Assembly: GCA_027310625.1 (NCBI GenBank)
Contig: DAIDAM010000005.1
Coordinates: 1-45,452 of the forward strand
DNA length: 45,452 nucleotides
Source: a bacterium
GTDB lineage: Bacteria; Patescibacteriota; Minisyncoccia; UBA6257; 2-01-FULL-56-20
Reading direction: 5' to 3'
This document shows, in pieces, positions 12,998 through 20,653 of this stretch. The first letter of the stretch is position 1, and the number at the start of each line of letters is the position of its first letter. The notes below the pieces were generated by a model. The model was not told the DNA's origin, made no database searches, and was given only the letters and a program-made list of their open reading frames with translations. The position numbers were made by a program, and so were the translations under genes.

Positions 12998-13570
12998 TCA
13001 AAATGCACGGCGTTCTGGTTCTTTCAGAAGTTTCAGAAAAACCTGATACGTCGTTCGCGCGTCGTCAATGGCGCGGTGCGGCCGCCCCGGCGGAAGTTTG
13101 AAATAAGCGGAAAGTTCGCTTAAAGACAAGTGCGGCAAGCTCGGATGGCCGGCGAGTTTCTGCCAAGCCAAAGAGAAAGTATCCAGCCCCTTGTAATAAT
13201 AATTGAAGCGCATACCGTACTGCTCGAGCGATTTTTTTACGTGCATCCAGTCAAAAGCAATGTTATGTCCGACTAAAACCGTGCCTTCCGTGTAAGACAA
13301 AAACTGCTCCAAGCCGGTTTTCAAATCCACGCCCTCTATCGCCCACTCTTCCGGGTCATAGCCGACGATGCCCAAAGAATCGGGGTCGGCGGTCTCAATA
13401 TGCACCGGCTTTATTTTGATGTCTTTTTCAGCAATTATTTCAAACGTTTTCGCTTTCGCTTTCACCAAGCCGATTTCAATAAGCTCTTTGTCCAAATCAA
13501 AACCGGTCGTTTCCGTATCGAAAAAAACGAGGTCGGCTTCGGCAATGTTTATTTCCGGATCTCGCGGCAT
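12998..13570 (-). CDS. DEDDh 3'-5' exonuclease (DnaQ/PolC epsilon-like)
   Basis: 190 residues. ADLVFFDTETTGFD carries ExoI (D-x-E), VLVGHNIAFDWMHV is ExoII and RPHRAIDDARTTYQVF is ExoIII of the DEDDh type. Such stand-alone domains act as proofreading subunits or in RNA/DNA end trimming; the C-terminal polymerase-binding tail of DnaQ is absent. A 34-bp palindrome (13635-13668) lies about 65 nt upstream of the start, and TATAAG about ten bases before the ATG may be its -10 box. Confidence 0.88.
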   Translation of the reverse strand: MPRDPEINIAEADLVFFDTETTGFDLDKELIEIGLVKAKAKTFEIIAEKDIKIKPVHIETADPDSLGIVGYDPEEWAIEGVDLKTGLEQFLSYTEGTVLVGHNIAFDWMHVKKSLEQYGMRFNYYYKGLDTFSLAWQKLAGHPSLPHLSLSELSAYFKLPPGRPHRAIDDARTTYQVFLKLLKEPERRAF

Positions 13571-13634
13571 GATGATAAAGCTTATATTATCTGATTTTTA
13601 GCTAACCTACAAATTGCGAAATTTGCGAAATGCT

Positions 13635-13668
13635 CTATACCCCTTATTCGCACGAATAAGGGGTATAG
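13635..13668. repeat. 34-bp palindrome downstream of arsR-like gene
   Basis: CTATACCCCTTATTCG followed by CA and its complement (CGAATAAGGGGTATAG lies at 13653-13668). It sits between the arsR-like stop and the exonuclease promoter region. A related palindrome lies on the other side of the regulator gene. Confidence 0.9.
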
Positions 13669-13682
13669 CAAAATTTGCAAAC

Positions 13683-13949
13683 CTAAAGAACAGAAACAAT
13701 ATTTTTCACGATTTGGGAATTTGTTGGGGATATCCGGTAAAACGCCTGTAAACTCCTCTGTTCCCTTTCGATGATGTCCAGCGCGGCAAGTACACCCAAG
13801 TGCCTGGATGTGGACTTAAAAGAAAGCTTGATTGCTCCCGCGATTTCCGAAACAGACGCCTCTCGGTGAGATTTAATGTGCTTCAATATCGCCAGCCGCC
13901 TGCGATTAGCCAGCGCTTTAAGCTGTTTTTCTAAATTCTTTGTATCCAT
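13683..13949 (-). CDS. ArsR-family winged-helix transcriptional regulator
   Basis: 88 residues: LKALANRRRLAILKHIKSH (helix 2-3 region), VSEIAGAIKLSFKSTSRHLG (recognition helix), then LAALDIIEREQRSLQAFYRI (wing). This is a minimal ArsR/SmtB-type repressor. No metal-binding Cys pair is present, so the signal is unknown. It is flanked by CTATACCCC.../...GGGGTATAG palindromes at 13635-13668 and 13983-14021. The upstream one overlaps the -35 position of a TATAAT promoter (complement of 13966-13971), so autoregulation through it is plausible. Confidence 0.88.
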   Translation of the reverse strand: MDTKNLEKQLKALANRRRLAILKHIKSHREASVSEIAGAIKLSFKSTSRHLGVLAALDIIEREQRSLQAFYRISPTNSQIVKNIVSVL

Positions 13950-13982
13950 AGTGCCTACAGCGTCAATTATACAACAATTCTG

Positions 13983-14021
13983 CTATGCCCCCCCCCTAAT
14001 TCGTGCGAATTAGGGGTATAG
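13983..14021. promoter_or_regulatory. Palindrome overlapping the arsR-like promoter (possible operator)
   Basis: CCCTAATTCG-TG-CGAATTAGGG core, with CTAT and GTATAG outer ends. The -10 box TATAAT on the minus strand (13971-13966) places the -35 region inside this palindrome. Confidence 0.5.
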
Positions 14022-14053
14022 TATGATAGTATAGTAATGGAAAACAGAGGATA

Positions 14054-14446
14054 TTACCGTTCCCATTGTTTAACGTAAGGCGCAAAGTCAACCTGATATG
14101 GCGGAATTCCTAATGATATCCCGTAAGCCGTGGCGGCATCGTATTCTTCTTTGCTGGCGCGGTTCACACGAAAAATTTTCCTCGGATAGATTATGTAGTG
14201 TGTTCTGTCATTTTTAAAATCTGCGTACCAAGAACTCGGTTTGTCGTTGATTACTTCGCTGATTTTTTTCGCTATTTCGCTAGCTCGTTCTTCTGGAATT
14301 TGAACAGTGTGCAGTGTCCATTGTTTTAGCCACGGAGTTTTGTGGTCTTTCGTGACGGGTTCAATTTTCGTTTCTACGATTTTTATATCCCGCAAGACAT
14401 TGCTATCTGATAAACTTTCCTCAATGATAACGCCTTTGTAATCCAT
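14054..14446 (-). CDS. Conserved hypothetical protein
   Basis: 130 residues beginning MDYKGVIIEESLSDSNVLRD. Blocks such as HKTPWLKQWTLHTVQIPEE, SSWYADFKNDRTHYIIYPRK and AYGISLGIPPYQVDF look like a compact alpha/beta protein that I associate with other CPR genomes, but I know no function. No signal peptide or membrane segment. It follows pgk with a 20-nt gap on the same strand and is probably cotranscribed. Confidence 0.75.
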   Translation of the reverse strand: MDYKGVIIEESLSDSNVLRDIKIVETKIEPVTKDHKTPWLKQWTLHTVQIPEERASEIAKKISEVINDKPSSWYADFKNDRTHYIIYPRKIFRVNRASKEEYDAATAYGISLGIPPYQVDFAPYVKQWER

Positions 14447-14466
14447 TTTAATTAATTTTTATTCTC

Positions 14467-15705
14467 TCAATGCTTCCCGCCTTTGGTGAGGCTCTCACCC
14501 CATCTTCGCCGAGTCGAAGCGGGCGCCTTCCCAAGGGCGGCAATACCCGGAAGTTTTTCGCCGGCGAGGAAATCCAACATCGCTCCCCCGCCGGTGGAGA
14601 TGAAAGAAAATTTTTTATCCAAGCCGCGTTCTTTCAAAAAAGCGACCGTTTCTCCGCCGCCGGTTAACGAAAACGTCTTTTTGTTCGAAGTTATCGCCCT
14701 GGCGACCGCAAGCGTTCCCGCCGAAAATCCTTTTTTCTCAAACGCGCCCATCGGCCCGCTCCAGATTATCGTTTTCGCTCCTCTGATTTTTTCCGAAAAA
14801 ATCTCTGCGGTCGCTTTGCCTATGTCCAAAGCCGCCCTGCCGCCGAATTTCAAGTCAACGGGCAAAACCAAATTTTTGTAGCCGAGAATCTTCCGGAGAT
14901 TTTTCAAATCCTTTTTATCCTTGTCCATCAGCGAATTTTTGACATCAACGCCTTTCAAAAACAAAAGTGTGTTAGCCGCCGCGCCGCCGAGAAGAAAAGA
15001 ATCGGCTTTGTTTCTGAAATATTTCAAAACGCCGAGCTTGTCGTGTGCTTTCGCGCCGCCGAGAACGACAACAAGCGGCCTTCCCGATTTCGTCATCGCG
15101 TGCGAGAGAAACTTGATTTCTTTCTCCATTTCCAATCCTGTGAAACTCGGCAGAAATTCCGTTATCGCGACGACCGACGCGTTTTTCCTGTGGGAAACGG
15201 CGAAAGCGTCGTTGACGTAAAAATCCCCGAGGGCGGCGAGTTTTCTGGCGAGTTTTCCGTCGTTTGCTTCCTCGCCTTTCAAAAACCGCACGTTTTCAAG
15301 AACGAAAACCGAATTTTTCGGCGCCCTCCGGACAGCGTCTTTTATTTTTTCAAAATTGAAACGCGGCAGAAACACGACTTTTTTTCCGAGCAACTTTGAA
15401 AGATAAATCGCGTCCTTTCTCAAACTTAATTTTTTATTAACCCCCCTTATTCCACCATTCGCGCGAATGAGGGAATGAGAAATTGGCTGGGGGCGGCCGC
15501 GGTGGCTCAAAATCAAAATTTTGTCGGCGCGCTTAAGTAAAAATTTTATCGTCGGCACCGCCGCTTTCATCCGCCATTCGTCCTCGGAATTGAAATCAAG
15601 CCGCAACAAGACGACGCCGCGCAAATCTTTCCCCCTCGCCTTGCTCAAGTAGTTTATTCCCGCGCCAAATGATTTTGTTTTGCTTTCTTTTAGTTTGTTC
15701 ATCAA
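14467..15705 (-). CDS. pgk: Phosphoglycerate kinase
   Basis: 412 residues. LLRLDFN, ILSHRGRP, LENVRFLKGEE, VNDAFAVSHR, VLGGAKAHDKLGVL, IIWSGPMGAFEK and FSFISTGGGAMLDFLAG cover the substrate and nucleotide sites of PGK, the ATP-forming step of lower glycolysis. Two family-foreign stretches are encoded by repeats: after HRGRP there is QPISHSLIRANGGIRG, from a CATTCGCGCGAATG-centred palindrome (about 15430-15485), and the C-terminus, which should end near KLPGIAALGKH, carries an 18-codon hairpin insert between two GGGAAG copies. Both keep the frame. Confidence 0.95.
   Translation of the reverse strand: MMNKLKESKTKSFGAGINYLSKARGKDLRGVVLLRLDFNSEDEWRMKAAVPTIKFLLKRADKILILSHRGRPQPISHSLIRANGGIRGVNKKLSLRKDAIYLSKLLGKKVVFLPRFNFEKIKDAVRRAPKNSVFVLENVRFLKGEEANDGKLARKLAALGDFYVNDAFAVSHRKNASVVAITEFLPSFTGLEMEKEIKFLSHAMTKSGRPLVVVLGGAKAHDKLGVLKYFRNKADSFLLGGAAANTLLFLKGVDVKNSLMDKDKKDLKNLRKILGYKNLVLPVDLKFGGRAALDIGKATAEIFSEKIRGAKTIIWSGPMGAFEKKGFSAGTLAVARAITSNKKTFSLTGGGETVAFLKERGLDKKFSFISTGGGAMLDFLAGEKLPGIAALGKAPASTRRRWGESLTKGGKH
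14474..14533. repeat. 54-bp hairpin insert in the pgk 3' end
   Basis: On the minus strand the coding sequence ...CCTTGGGAAG is followed by 48 nt of stem-forming DNA (GGTGAGAGCCTCACC among others) and then a second GGGAAG before CATTGA. The repeated GGGAAG looks like a target-site duplication. Confidence 0.55.
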
Positions 15706-15805
15706 AGTTCCTTTGTTCCCTTTTTAGCTACAATCTTCAATGTCATACAATTTACAACTATCAAATTATAACCATCAAAACTCGCTATAGTGTGGAGGCG
15801 GGTCA

Positions 15806-17524
15806 TTATTTTTTCATCACGGAAATCATGTAATCTTTCTTCACGCCAACTTTTTTCCGCGGATTGAAAATCCCAAGCGGGTCGAAAATTTTTTTTACCT
15901 CCTCGAAAAGGCCGTAAATTTTTTTGCCGTACATTTCTTCGAGATACGGTCCCCTGATGAGGCCGTCGCCGTGTTCCGCCGTCAGCGAACCATGATATCT
16001 CAAAACAAGCTCGTAAATTCTGTCGGTGGCTTCGATTATCGCCTTCCGCGTTCCCGGGTCTTTGAGATTGACCAGCGGAATGATGTGGAAATTGCCGTTG
16101 CCCGGATGACCGGCGATAGTGTAAACAAATTTCTTTTTATATTCGTCGAGAATGGCGTTCACTCTCGGCAAAAATTCGGCCATAAATTCCGGCTTGACGA
16201 TGATGTCGTCCACGAACGGTTCGGCTCTCATCCCCGGCGCGAAATCGTGGAGGAGGGCGAAACTTCTTCTTCTTATCGTCCAGTATTTTTCTTCTTCTTT
16301 TTTGTCTTTGATTGCCCTGACCCGAACGGGAAACTTCAGCGCCGCGCGGCGAACCGCGCCAATTTTTTCCGCAAGTTCTTTTTCGTCATCGGATGCGATT
16401 TCCACCAGCAAAATCATTTTGGGCAGTCCGCCTTTGAGAATCATTATAAACTCCGGCAAAAATTTCCAGGCGAGTGTGAAAACGCTGCCGCCCATCAATT
16501 TGAAAACCGCCGGCAGAGAACGCATGACGATTTCGAGTGTTTTGTCGTCGTAGGACTCGATGCTCTCCGGCCGGAACGGCAAAATCGCTTCCACGAGTTC
16601 CGGCACGGGTTCGAGCGTCTTTGCAAAAACGACCACGAGGCCGGAATATTTTTTCTTTTTGACGAGCCGCAGTTTCGCTTCCGTTATCAAGCCGAGCGTG
16701 CCCTGCGCGCCGACGAATAATCTCGTCAAGTCAAATGTCTTTTTATTCCAGACGTTCCAGAGCGCATAGCCAGTGGAATTTTTGGAAACATCGGGTTTAG
16801 CTTTTTTTATCTCGTCGTAGTTTTTTTCAATCAGTTCGTATAATTTTTTGTAAATTCCGCCTTCGAAATTTTTGGCGCGCATTTTTTTCTTCAGTCCCGC
16901 CGCCGAAAGCGCTTTGATTTCGTATTCGTTGCCGTCAGCGAGAACAACTTTAAGCGATTCGACGTAATCCTCCGCTTTCCCGTAAACGAGAGATTTTTCG
17001 CCGCCGGAATTGTTGGAAATCATTCCGCCGACGGCGCAAATGTCTTTGGAAGCAGGATACGGCGGGAACATCAGCCCGCGCTTGTCCAGTTCCTTTTCCA
17101 AATCGCGGAAATAGACCCCGGGCTCGACGACGGCGTATCCATCCGCCAAACCAGAATCAAACATTCTAACATTCTGCAGAATGTTAGAATGTTTTTTGTC
17201 CTCCCTTTTAGTGCCGGACAGCGGCGATTTGATTTCCTTGATCTTATTCAGATATTTCGTAAAAGACACAATGACACCATCATTTAGCGGGCCGCCGGAC
17301 ATATCCGTGCCCGCCGCCCGCGCCGTCAGCGAAACATGTGCGCCTTTTTTATTCGTGCTTGCTGCCCATTTTACCAGCGCTTCCACGTCGTCCGCGCTTT
17401 TCGGCTCGACCACCGCCTGCGGCTTGATGCTGAAAATGGAATAATCGTGCCCGTATTTTTGAAGCTCGGTTTCGTCAACCGAAACGTCGCCTTTGATGAG
17501 TTTTTTCAGGTCGTCGGTGAGCAT
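15806..17524 (-). CDS. FAD-binding oxidoreductase (GlcD / D-lactate dehydrogenase-like)
   Basis: 572 residues. The PCMH-type FAD domain is visible in ARAAGTDMSGGPLNDG, CAVGGMISNNSGGEKSLVYG and LFVGAQGTLGLITEAKLRLV; the C-terminal FAD-oxidase domain ends TAEHGDGLIRGPYLEEMYG then IFDPLGIFNPRKKVG. Members oxidise D-lactate, glycolate or other 2-hydroxyacids. The Fe-S partner domain of larger fusions is absent. Around residues 110-122 (SNILQNVRMFD) the gene contains a 34-bp palindrome (17160-17193) identical in core to the intergenic one at 7612-7639. The ATG overlaps the stop of the upstream gene (TAATG), so translation is coupled. Confidence 0.92.
   Translation of the reverse strand: MLTDDLKKLIKGDVSVDETELQKYGHDYSIFSIKPQAVVEPKSADDVEALVKWAASTNKKGAHVSLTARAAGTDMSGGPLNDGVIVSFTKYLNKIKEIKSPLSGTKREDKKHSNILQNVRMFDSGLADGYAVVEPGVYFRDLEKELDKRGLMFPPYPASKDICAVGGMISNNSGGEKSLVYGKAEDYVESLKVVLADGNEYEIKALSAAGLKKKMRAKNFEGGIYKKLYELIEKNYDEIKKAKPDVSKNSTGYALWNVWNKKTFDLTRLFVGAQGTLGLITEAKLRLVKKKKYSGLVVVFAKTLEPVPELVEAILPFRPESIESYDDKTLEIVMRSLPAVFKLMGGSVFTLAWKFLPEFIMILKGGLPKMILLVEIASDDEKELAEKIGAVRRAALKFPVRVRAIKDKKEEEKYWTIRRRSFALLHDFAPGMRAEPFVDDIIVKPEFMAEFLPRVNAILDEYKKKFVYTIAGHPGNGNFHIIPLVNLKDPGTRKAIIEATDRIYELVLRYHGSLTAEHGDGLIRGPYLEEMYGKKIYGLFEEVKKIFDPLGIFNPRKKVGVKKDYMISVMKK
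17160..17193. repeat. 34-bp palindrome inside the FAD oxidase gene
   Basis: The core 17163-17190 is identical to 7612-7639; AACATT/AATGTT extends it by three bases on each side. It encodes NILQNVRM in-frame between two conserved blocks of the FAD domain. Confidence 0.92.
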
Positions 17525-18261
17525 TAAGGATTAATAGGTTCCGAACGATTTATTTTGTATTTCAGCAAAAAATTCTCCGGAATAAAATCTGACGGACACT
17601 TATTTAATTCCTGAAGAGGACAAAAAAACAATCGGTTTGGATTGCGTGGAGAACCGCCTACGCCAATTGCCACAAAAACACGCATATTGTTTTTCTTTCC
17701 ATAATTTTCATAATTTTTACCTTGCCACTTATTCCACCTAAAAACACCATTATGGAAATAAGAGCGGAATTTGCACTCAACCGCGATTATCCCTTTTGTC
17801 CGATGCTTTAAAGTTAAATCAGGATTCTTATCAGATTCCACAACACGACCATTCGCCCAGTGGCCACGATCTTTCGTCCAATCAACAATTTCCCAGTCGG
17901 GGAAAATATTATTTACAATGTAACGCTCAAAAAGTTCACCCTTTCTTCTGTTATTGTAGTAATCCCACGTAAAAGCACCGAAAACAGCGAGCGAAATAAA
18001 ATCAATCCACTGCCAAATGTTCCTACTGAATTTAAACTCAATGATTGGATTGAAAACAATTGCAATAGCAACAAATAGGCCAAGCCAAATTTTTCTGTCG
18101 GCGGTATAAGCAGTGTAAGCCGCGAGTAAGGCAACGACAAAAACGAATACCCTTAATGCCGCAAAATTTCCCGCATAAAACCTAAAAAGTGGAGCAACCA
18201 AAACAAATAACAGCCACAAAATTACTAAACAAATAAGTATTATTTTAAAATTACGTTCCAT
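17524..18261 (-). CDS. Membrane protein with DUF6804-like region and nuclease-like domain
   Basis: 245 residues. About residues 5-100 hold four hydrophobic segments (IILICLVILWLLFVLVAPL, FVFVVALLAAYTAY, IWLGLFVAIAIVFNPII, WIDFISLAVFGAF), reminiscent of DUF6804. The C-terminal half has a PD-(D/E)xK-like pattern: GELFERYIVNNIF (Glu), KNPDLTLKH (Asp), IIAVECKFRS (E-x-K). This resembles restriction-endonuclease-like domains tethered to membranes, with unknown substrate. It overlaps the downstream FAD oxidase start and lies 8 nt after the VirD4-like ATPase gene. Confidence 0.7.
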   Translation of the reverse strand: MERNFKIILICLVILWLLFVLVAPLFRFYAGNFAALRVFVFVVALLAAYTAYTADRKIWLGLFVAIAIVFNPIIEFKFSRNIWQWIDFISLAVFGAFTWDYYNNRRKGELFERYIVNNIFPDWEIVDWTKDRGHWANGRVVESDKNPDLTLKHRTKGIIAVECKFRSYFHNGVFRWNKWQGKNYENYGKKNNMRVFVAIGVGGSPRNPNRLFFCPLQELNKCPSDFIPENFLLKYKINRSEPINP

Positions 18262-18269
18262 GTTCCGAT

Positions 18270-20642
18270 TTACACCCTCAACCTTTTATAAATATCTTCC
18301 TCGACCGCTTGCCGGTCGGCGCCGTATTTCTGGCGCGACGTTTCTTTCAAGCGCTCGACGAGCTCGCGGTTACCGCGTTCCGGCGGGAGCGTTTGGATGT
18401 TGAACGGCTTCGTCGTTTCGCCGTTGACGAGAATTTTTGCGTAGGCGTTGAAATTATCTATGTTAATGAGGTCGTTTTTGTTAAACACCGGCGCGAACTG
18501 CTTTTCCAGAAACTCCGCGTCCTGCACGCCGATGCGGAAAACAATCTGCGAGCCGACGTTGCCGAAAACGGAATCGCGGATTTTTTCCGTCAGCTGGGCG
18601 ATGAACTGATGCGCCATCGTGAGATTGAGCCGGTATTTCCGCGCCTCGGAAAGAATCGTCGAGATGGAATCGGTGGTGAAGTTTTGGAATTCGTCAATGT
18701 AAAGATTGAAATCGCGCCGCTTTTCAACTTCCGGAATGTCCACGCGCGACAAAGCGGCCATCAAAAGTTTTCCGGTAAAAACCATTCCGAGCAGCCCGGC
18801 GTTGATGTCGCCGATTCTGCCTTTGGAAAGATTGATGAGAAGAATTTTCCCGTTGTCCATCACCTCGCGGAAGTTGAACGCCGACTTCGGCTGACCGATT
18901 ATCGGCCGCATATAATCGTTCGAAATGAAATTGTTGAACTTGGAGGTGATGTAAGGCGTCATATTGGCGAGCGACGCTTCCCCGCCCGCTTTCGCCGCTT
19001 CCTTTTCCCAAAAATCAACCACGACGGGATTGCGAACGCGCGCGAGTTTCCGCTTCCGAAATTCCGCGTCGGTGAAAATTCTCGGCACTTCAATCAATGT
19101 CGCTGGTTCGTTGGGCGCGTCCTCCATCAAAAGCAGCAAAGCATTTCGCATATACTGCTCGAACATCGGACCCATTGTTTCCGGCGGGAAGAGTTTGTTG
19201 AAAATTCCCTGCATCTCGTTGACGATGAATGTTTTTTCTTCGGGGCGGCTGAAATTGTATTCGAGCATGTTCAGCCCGAGCGGACGCTCGATGTCGCCGG
19301 GATCGAAATAAATCACGTCGTTCAAGCGCTCCGACGGAATGTAACTCAAGGCGTTTTCCGCGAGGTCGCCGTGGGGGTCAATGATGGCGACGCCCTTTCC
19401 TTTTTTGATGTCGTCCGTAATCATATTGCCGAGCAAGGTAGATTTACCCGTGCCGGTCTGGCCGACGATGTAAACGTGGCGGCGCCGGTCGTCGTCGGTG
19501 ATGTAAATGCTTTTCACTTGTCCGCGAAAAACGCTCTGGCCGACGAGAACGCCTTTTTCGGGAAGATTGGTCGGCGGCGGCGCTTCGCGGGACTTCAGCC
19601 ATTTCACGCGCGGCGTTTCGGTTGACGAAGTCGGAAAATGAAAGAAGCTCGCGATTTCCTCGCTGTTCAAAGTCATCGTTTCCCTGCCGTCAAACTCGCG
19701 GAAGCTGAATTCGTAAATCACTTTCGCCGGATTCCTCGGTTTCAAAATCCTGAAATCGTTTCGCATCGGGCTCCCGAACTGCGTGAAACCGGCGGCAATG
19801 CCTTCCAAAATCGCGTTCGCCTGAAACTGGCTCGGCGCGGAAGCGAGTATGCGAACGTTGGCGTTGAAAAGCGGCTTTGAGATTTTTGCCGTCAGCGCCT
19901 TCACCGCTTCCTCGTCAACGACTTTTTCTTCCCTCTCTTTTTCCTTTTCTTCTTTGCTTTTCGTTTTCAGCGCTTCTTTTATCTCTTCCGAATCGAGAAA
20001 AGTGCGGCCGAAAACTCTTTCGAGTTTCTCGCCTTTCTTCAGACGGCGTATCATGCTCTCAACTCCTTTTTTGCTGTCCTTTAACGCCGGTTTCGCGATG
20101 ATTTGCATCGCCGCGCCCTCGCCGACTTCGTTCATTTTGGAAAAGCCGCCGATTATGGAAGAAAAGGAGTCAGAATTGAGCTCGCCGTACGTCCGTATCG
20201 GCAGTGCGTAATTTTCGGATTGTTTTAGATAAGCAACCGCGGACGCGCCGCTAGGGTTGAAGATGTTGTAGTCGTCGTACGCCTCCTCAACGGAAGCGTT
20301 CGCCCAAAGCCCCTGTATCTGCTTTGCGGCAACTTCCTTCATGTCGCGCGGAACGGAAACATAAAAGCGAATTTCCTCGCCGACATGCGGAACGGCGATT
20401 TCAAGAGCAAACGTTCTTCCGAGCGAAGCGAGATTGCTCAAAAGCTGTTCGGTGAGATTTATCTCCTGCTTGAAATCTTTCTCGCGCGAGTATTCGGGCG
20501 CGATTTTATAGACCTTCACGAGAAGAAGAACGGATTGCAGCGACTCACGGAGGCGCCGCCTCGCGAGAAATTTCGAAACAAAATAAATGCCGGCTCCGAC
20601 AACCGCCGAAATCAGAAGAAATAAAAGTATGAAAACCGCCAT
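18270..20642 (-). CDS. HerA/VirD4-like type IV secretion ATPase (DUF87/TraC-like)
   Basis: 790 residues. An N-terminal membrane segment (VFILLFLLISAVVGAGIYFV) is followed by a long region with a charged linker (KTKSKEEKEKEREEKVVDEE) and a P-loop ATPase domain: Walker A VGQTGTGKSTLLGNM, DPHGDLAENAL, Walker B NLYIDEFQNFTTDS and the arginine-rich AEARKYRLNLTMAHQF. This is the family of coupling or pumping ATPases found in nearly all CPR genomes, probably part of a DNA-uptake or type IV secretion/pilus machine. A TAAAAT eight bases before the ATG (complement of 20651-20656) suggests leaderless transcription. It heads an apparent operon with the nuclease-like membrane protein and FAD oxidase. Confidence 0.92.
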   Translation of the reverse strand: MAVFILLFLLISAVVGAGIYFVSKFLARRRLRESLQSVLLLVKVYKIAPEYSREKDFKQEINLTEQLLSNLASLGRTFALEIAVPHVGEEIRFYVSVPRDMKEVAAKQIQGLWANASVEEAYDDYNIFNPSGASAVAYLKQSENYALPIRTYGELNSDSFSSIIGGFSKMNEVGEGAAMQIIAKPALKDSKKGVESMIRRLKKGEKLERVFGRTFLDSEEIKEALKTKSKEEKEKEREEKVVDEEAVKALTAKISKPLFNANVRILASAPSQFQANAILEGIAAGFTQFGSPMRNDFRILKPRNPAKVIYEFSFREFDGRETMTLNSEEIASFFHFPTSSTETPRVKWLKSREAPPPTNLPEKGVLVGQSVFRGQVKSIYITDDDRRRHVYIVGQTGTGKSTLLGNMITDDIKKGKGVAIIDPHGDLAENALSYIPSERLNDVIYFDPGDIERPLGLNMLEYNFSRPEEKTFIVNEMQGIFNKLFPPETMGPMFEQYMRNALLLLMEDAPNEPATLIEVPRIFTDAEFRKRKLARVRNPVVVDFWEKEAAKAGGEASLANMTPYITSKFNNFISNDYMRPIIGQPKSAFNFREVMDNGKILLINLSKGRIGDINAGLLGMVFTGKLLMAALSRVDIPEVEKRRDFNLYIDEFQNFTTDSISTILSEARKYRLNLTMAHQFIAQLTEKIRDSVFGNVGSQIVFRIGVQDAEFLEKQFAPVFNKNDLINIDNFNAYAKILVNGETTKPFNIQTLPPERGNRELVERLKETSRQKYGADRQAVEEDIYKRLRV

Positions 20643-20653
20643 TTGCCTTTATT

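Noticed and set aside
15971-16720. 249-codon frame antisense to the FAD oxidase
   Set aside because: Same reason: low-complexity shadow of a conserved gene.
18309-19625. 438-codon frame antisense to the VirD4-like ATPase
   Set aside because: Composition of an antisense shadow (many Phe, Arg, His); the minus-strand gene has clear Walker motifs.
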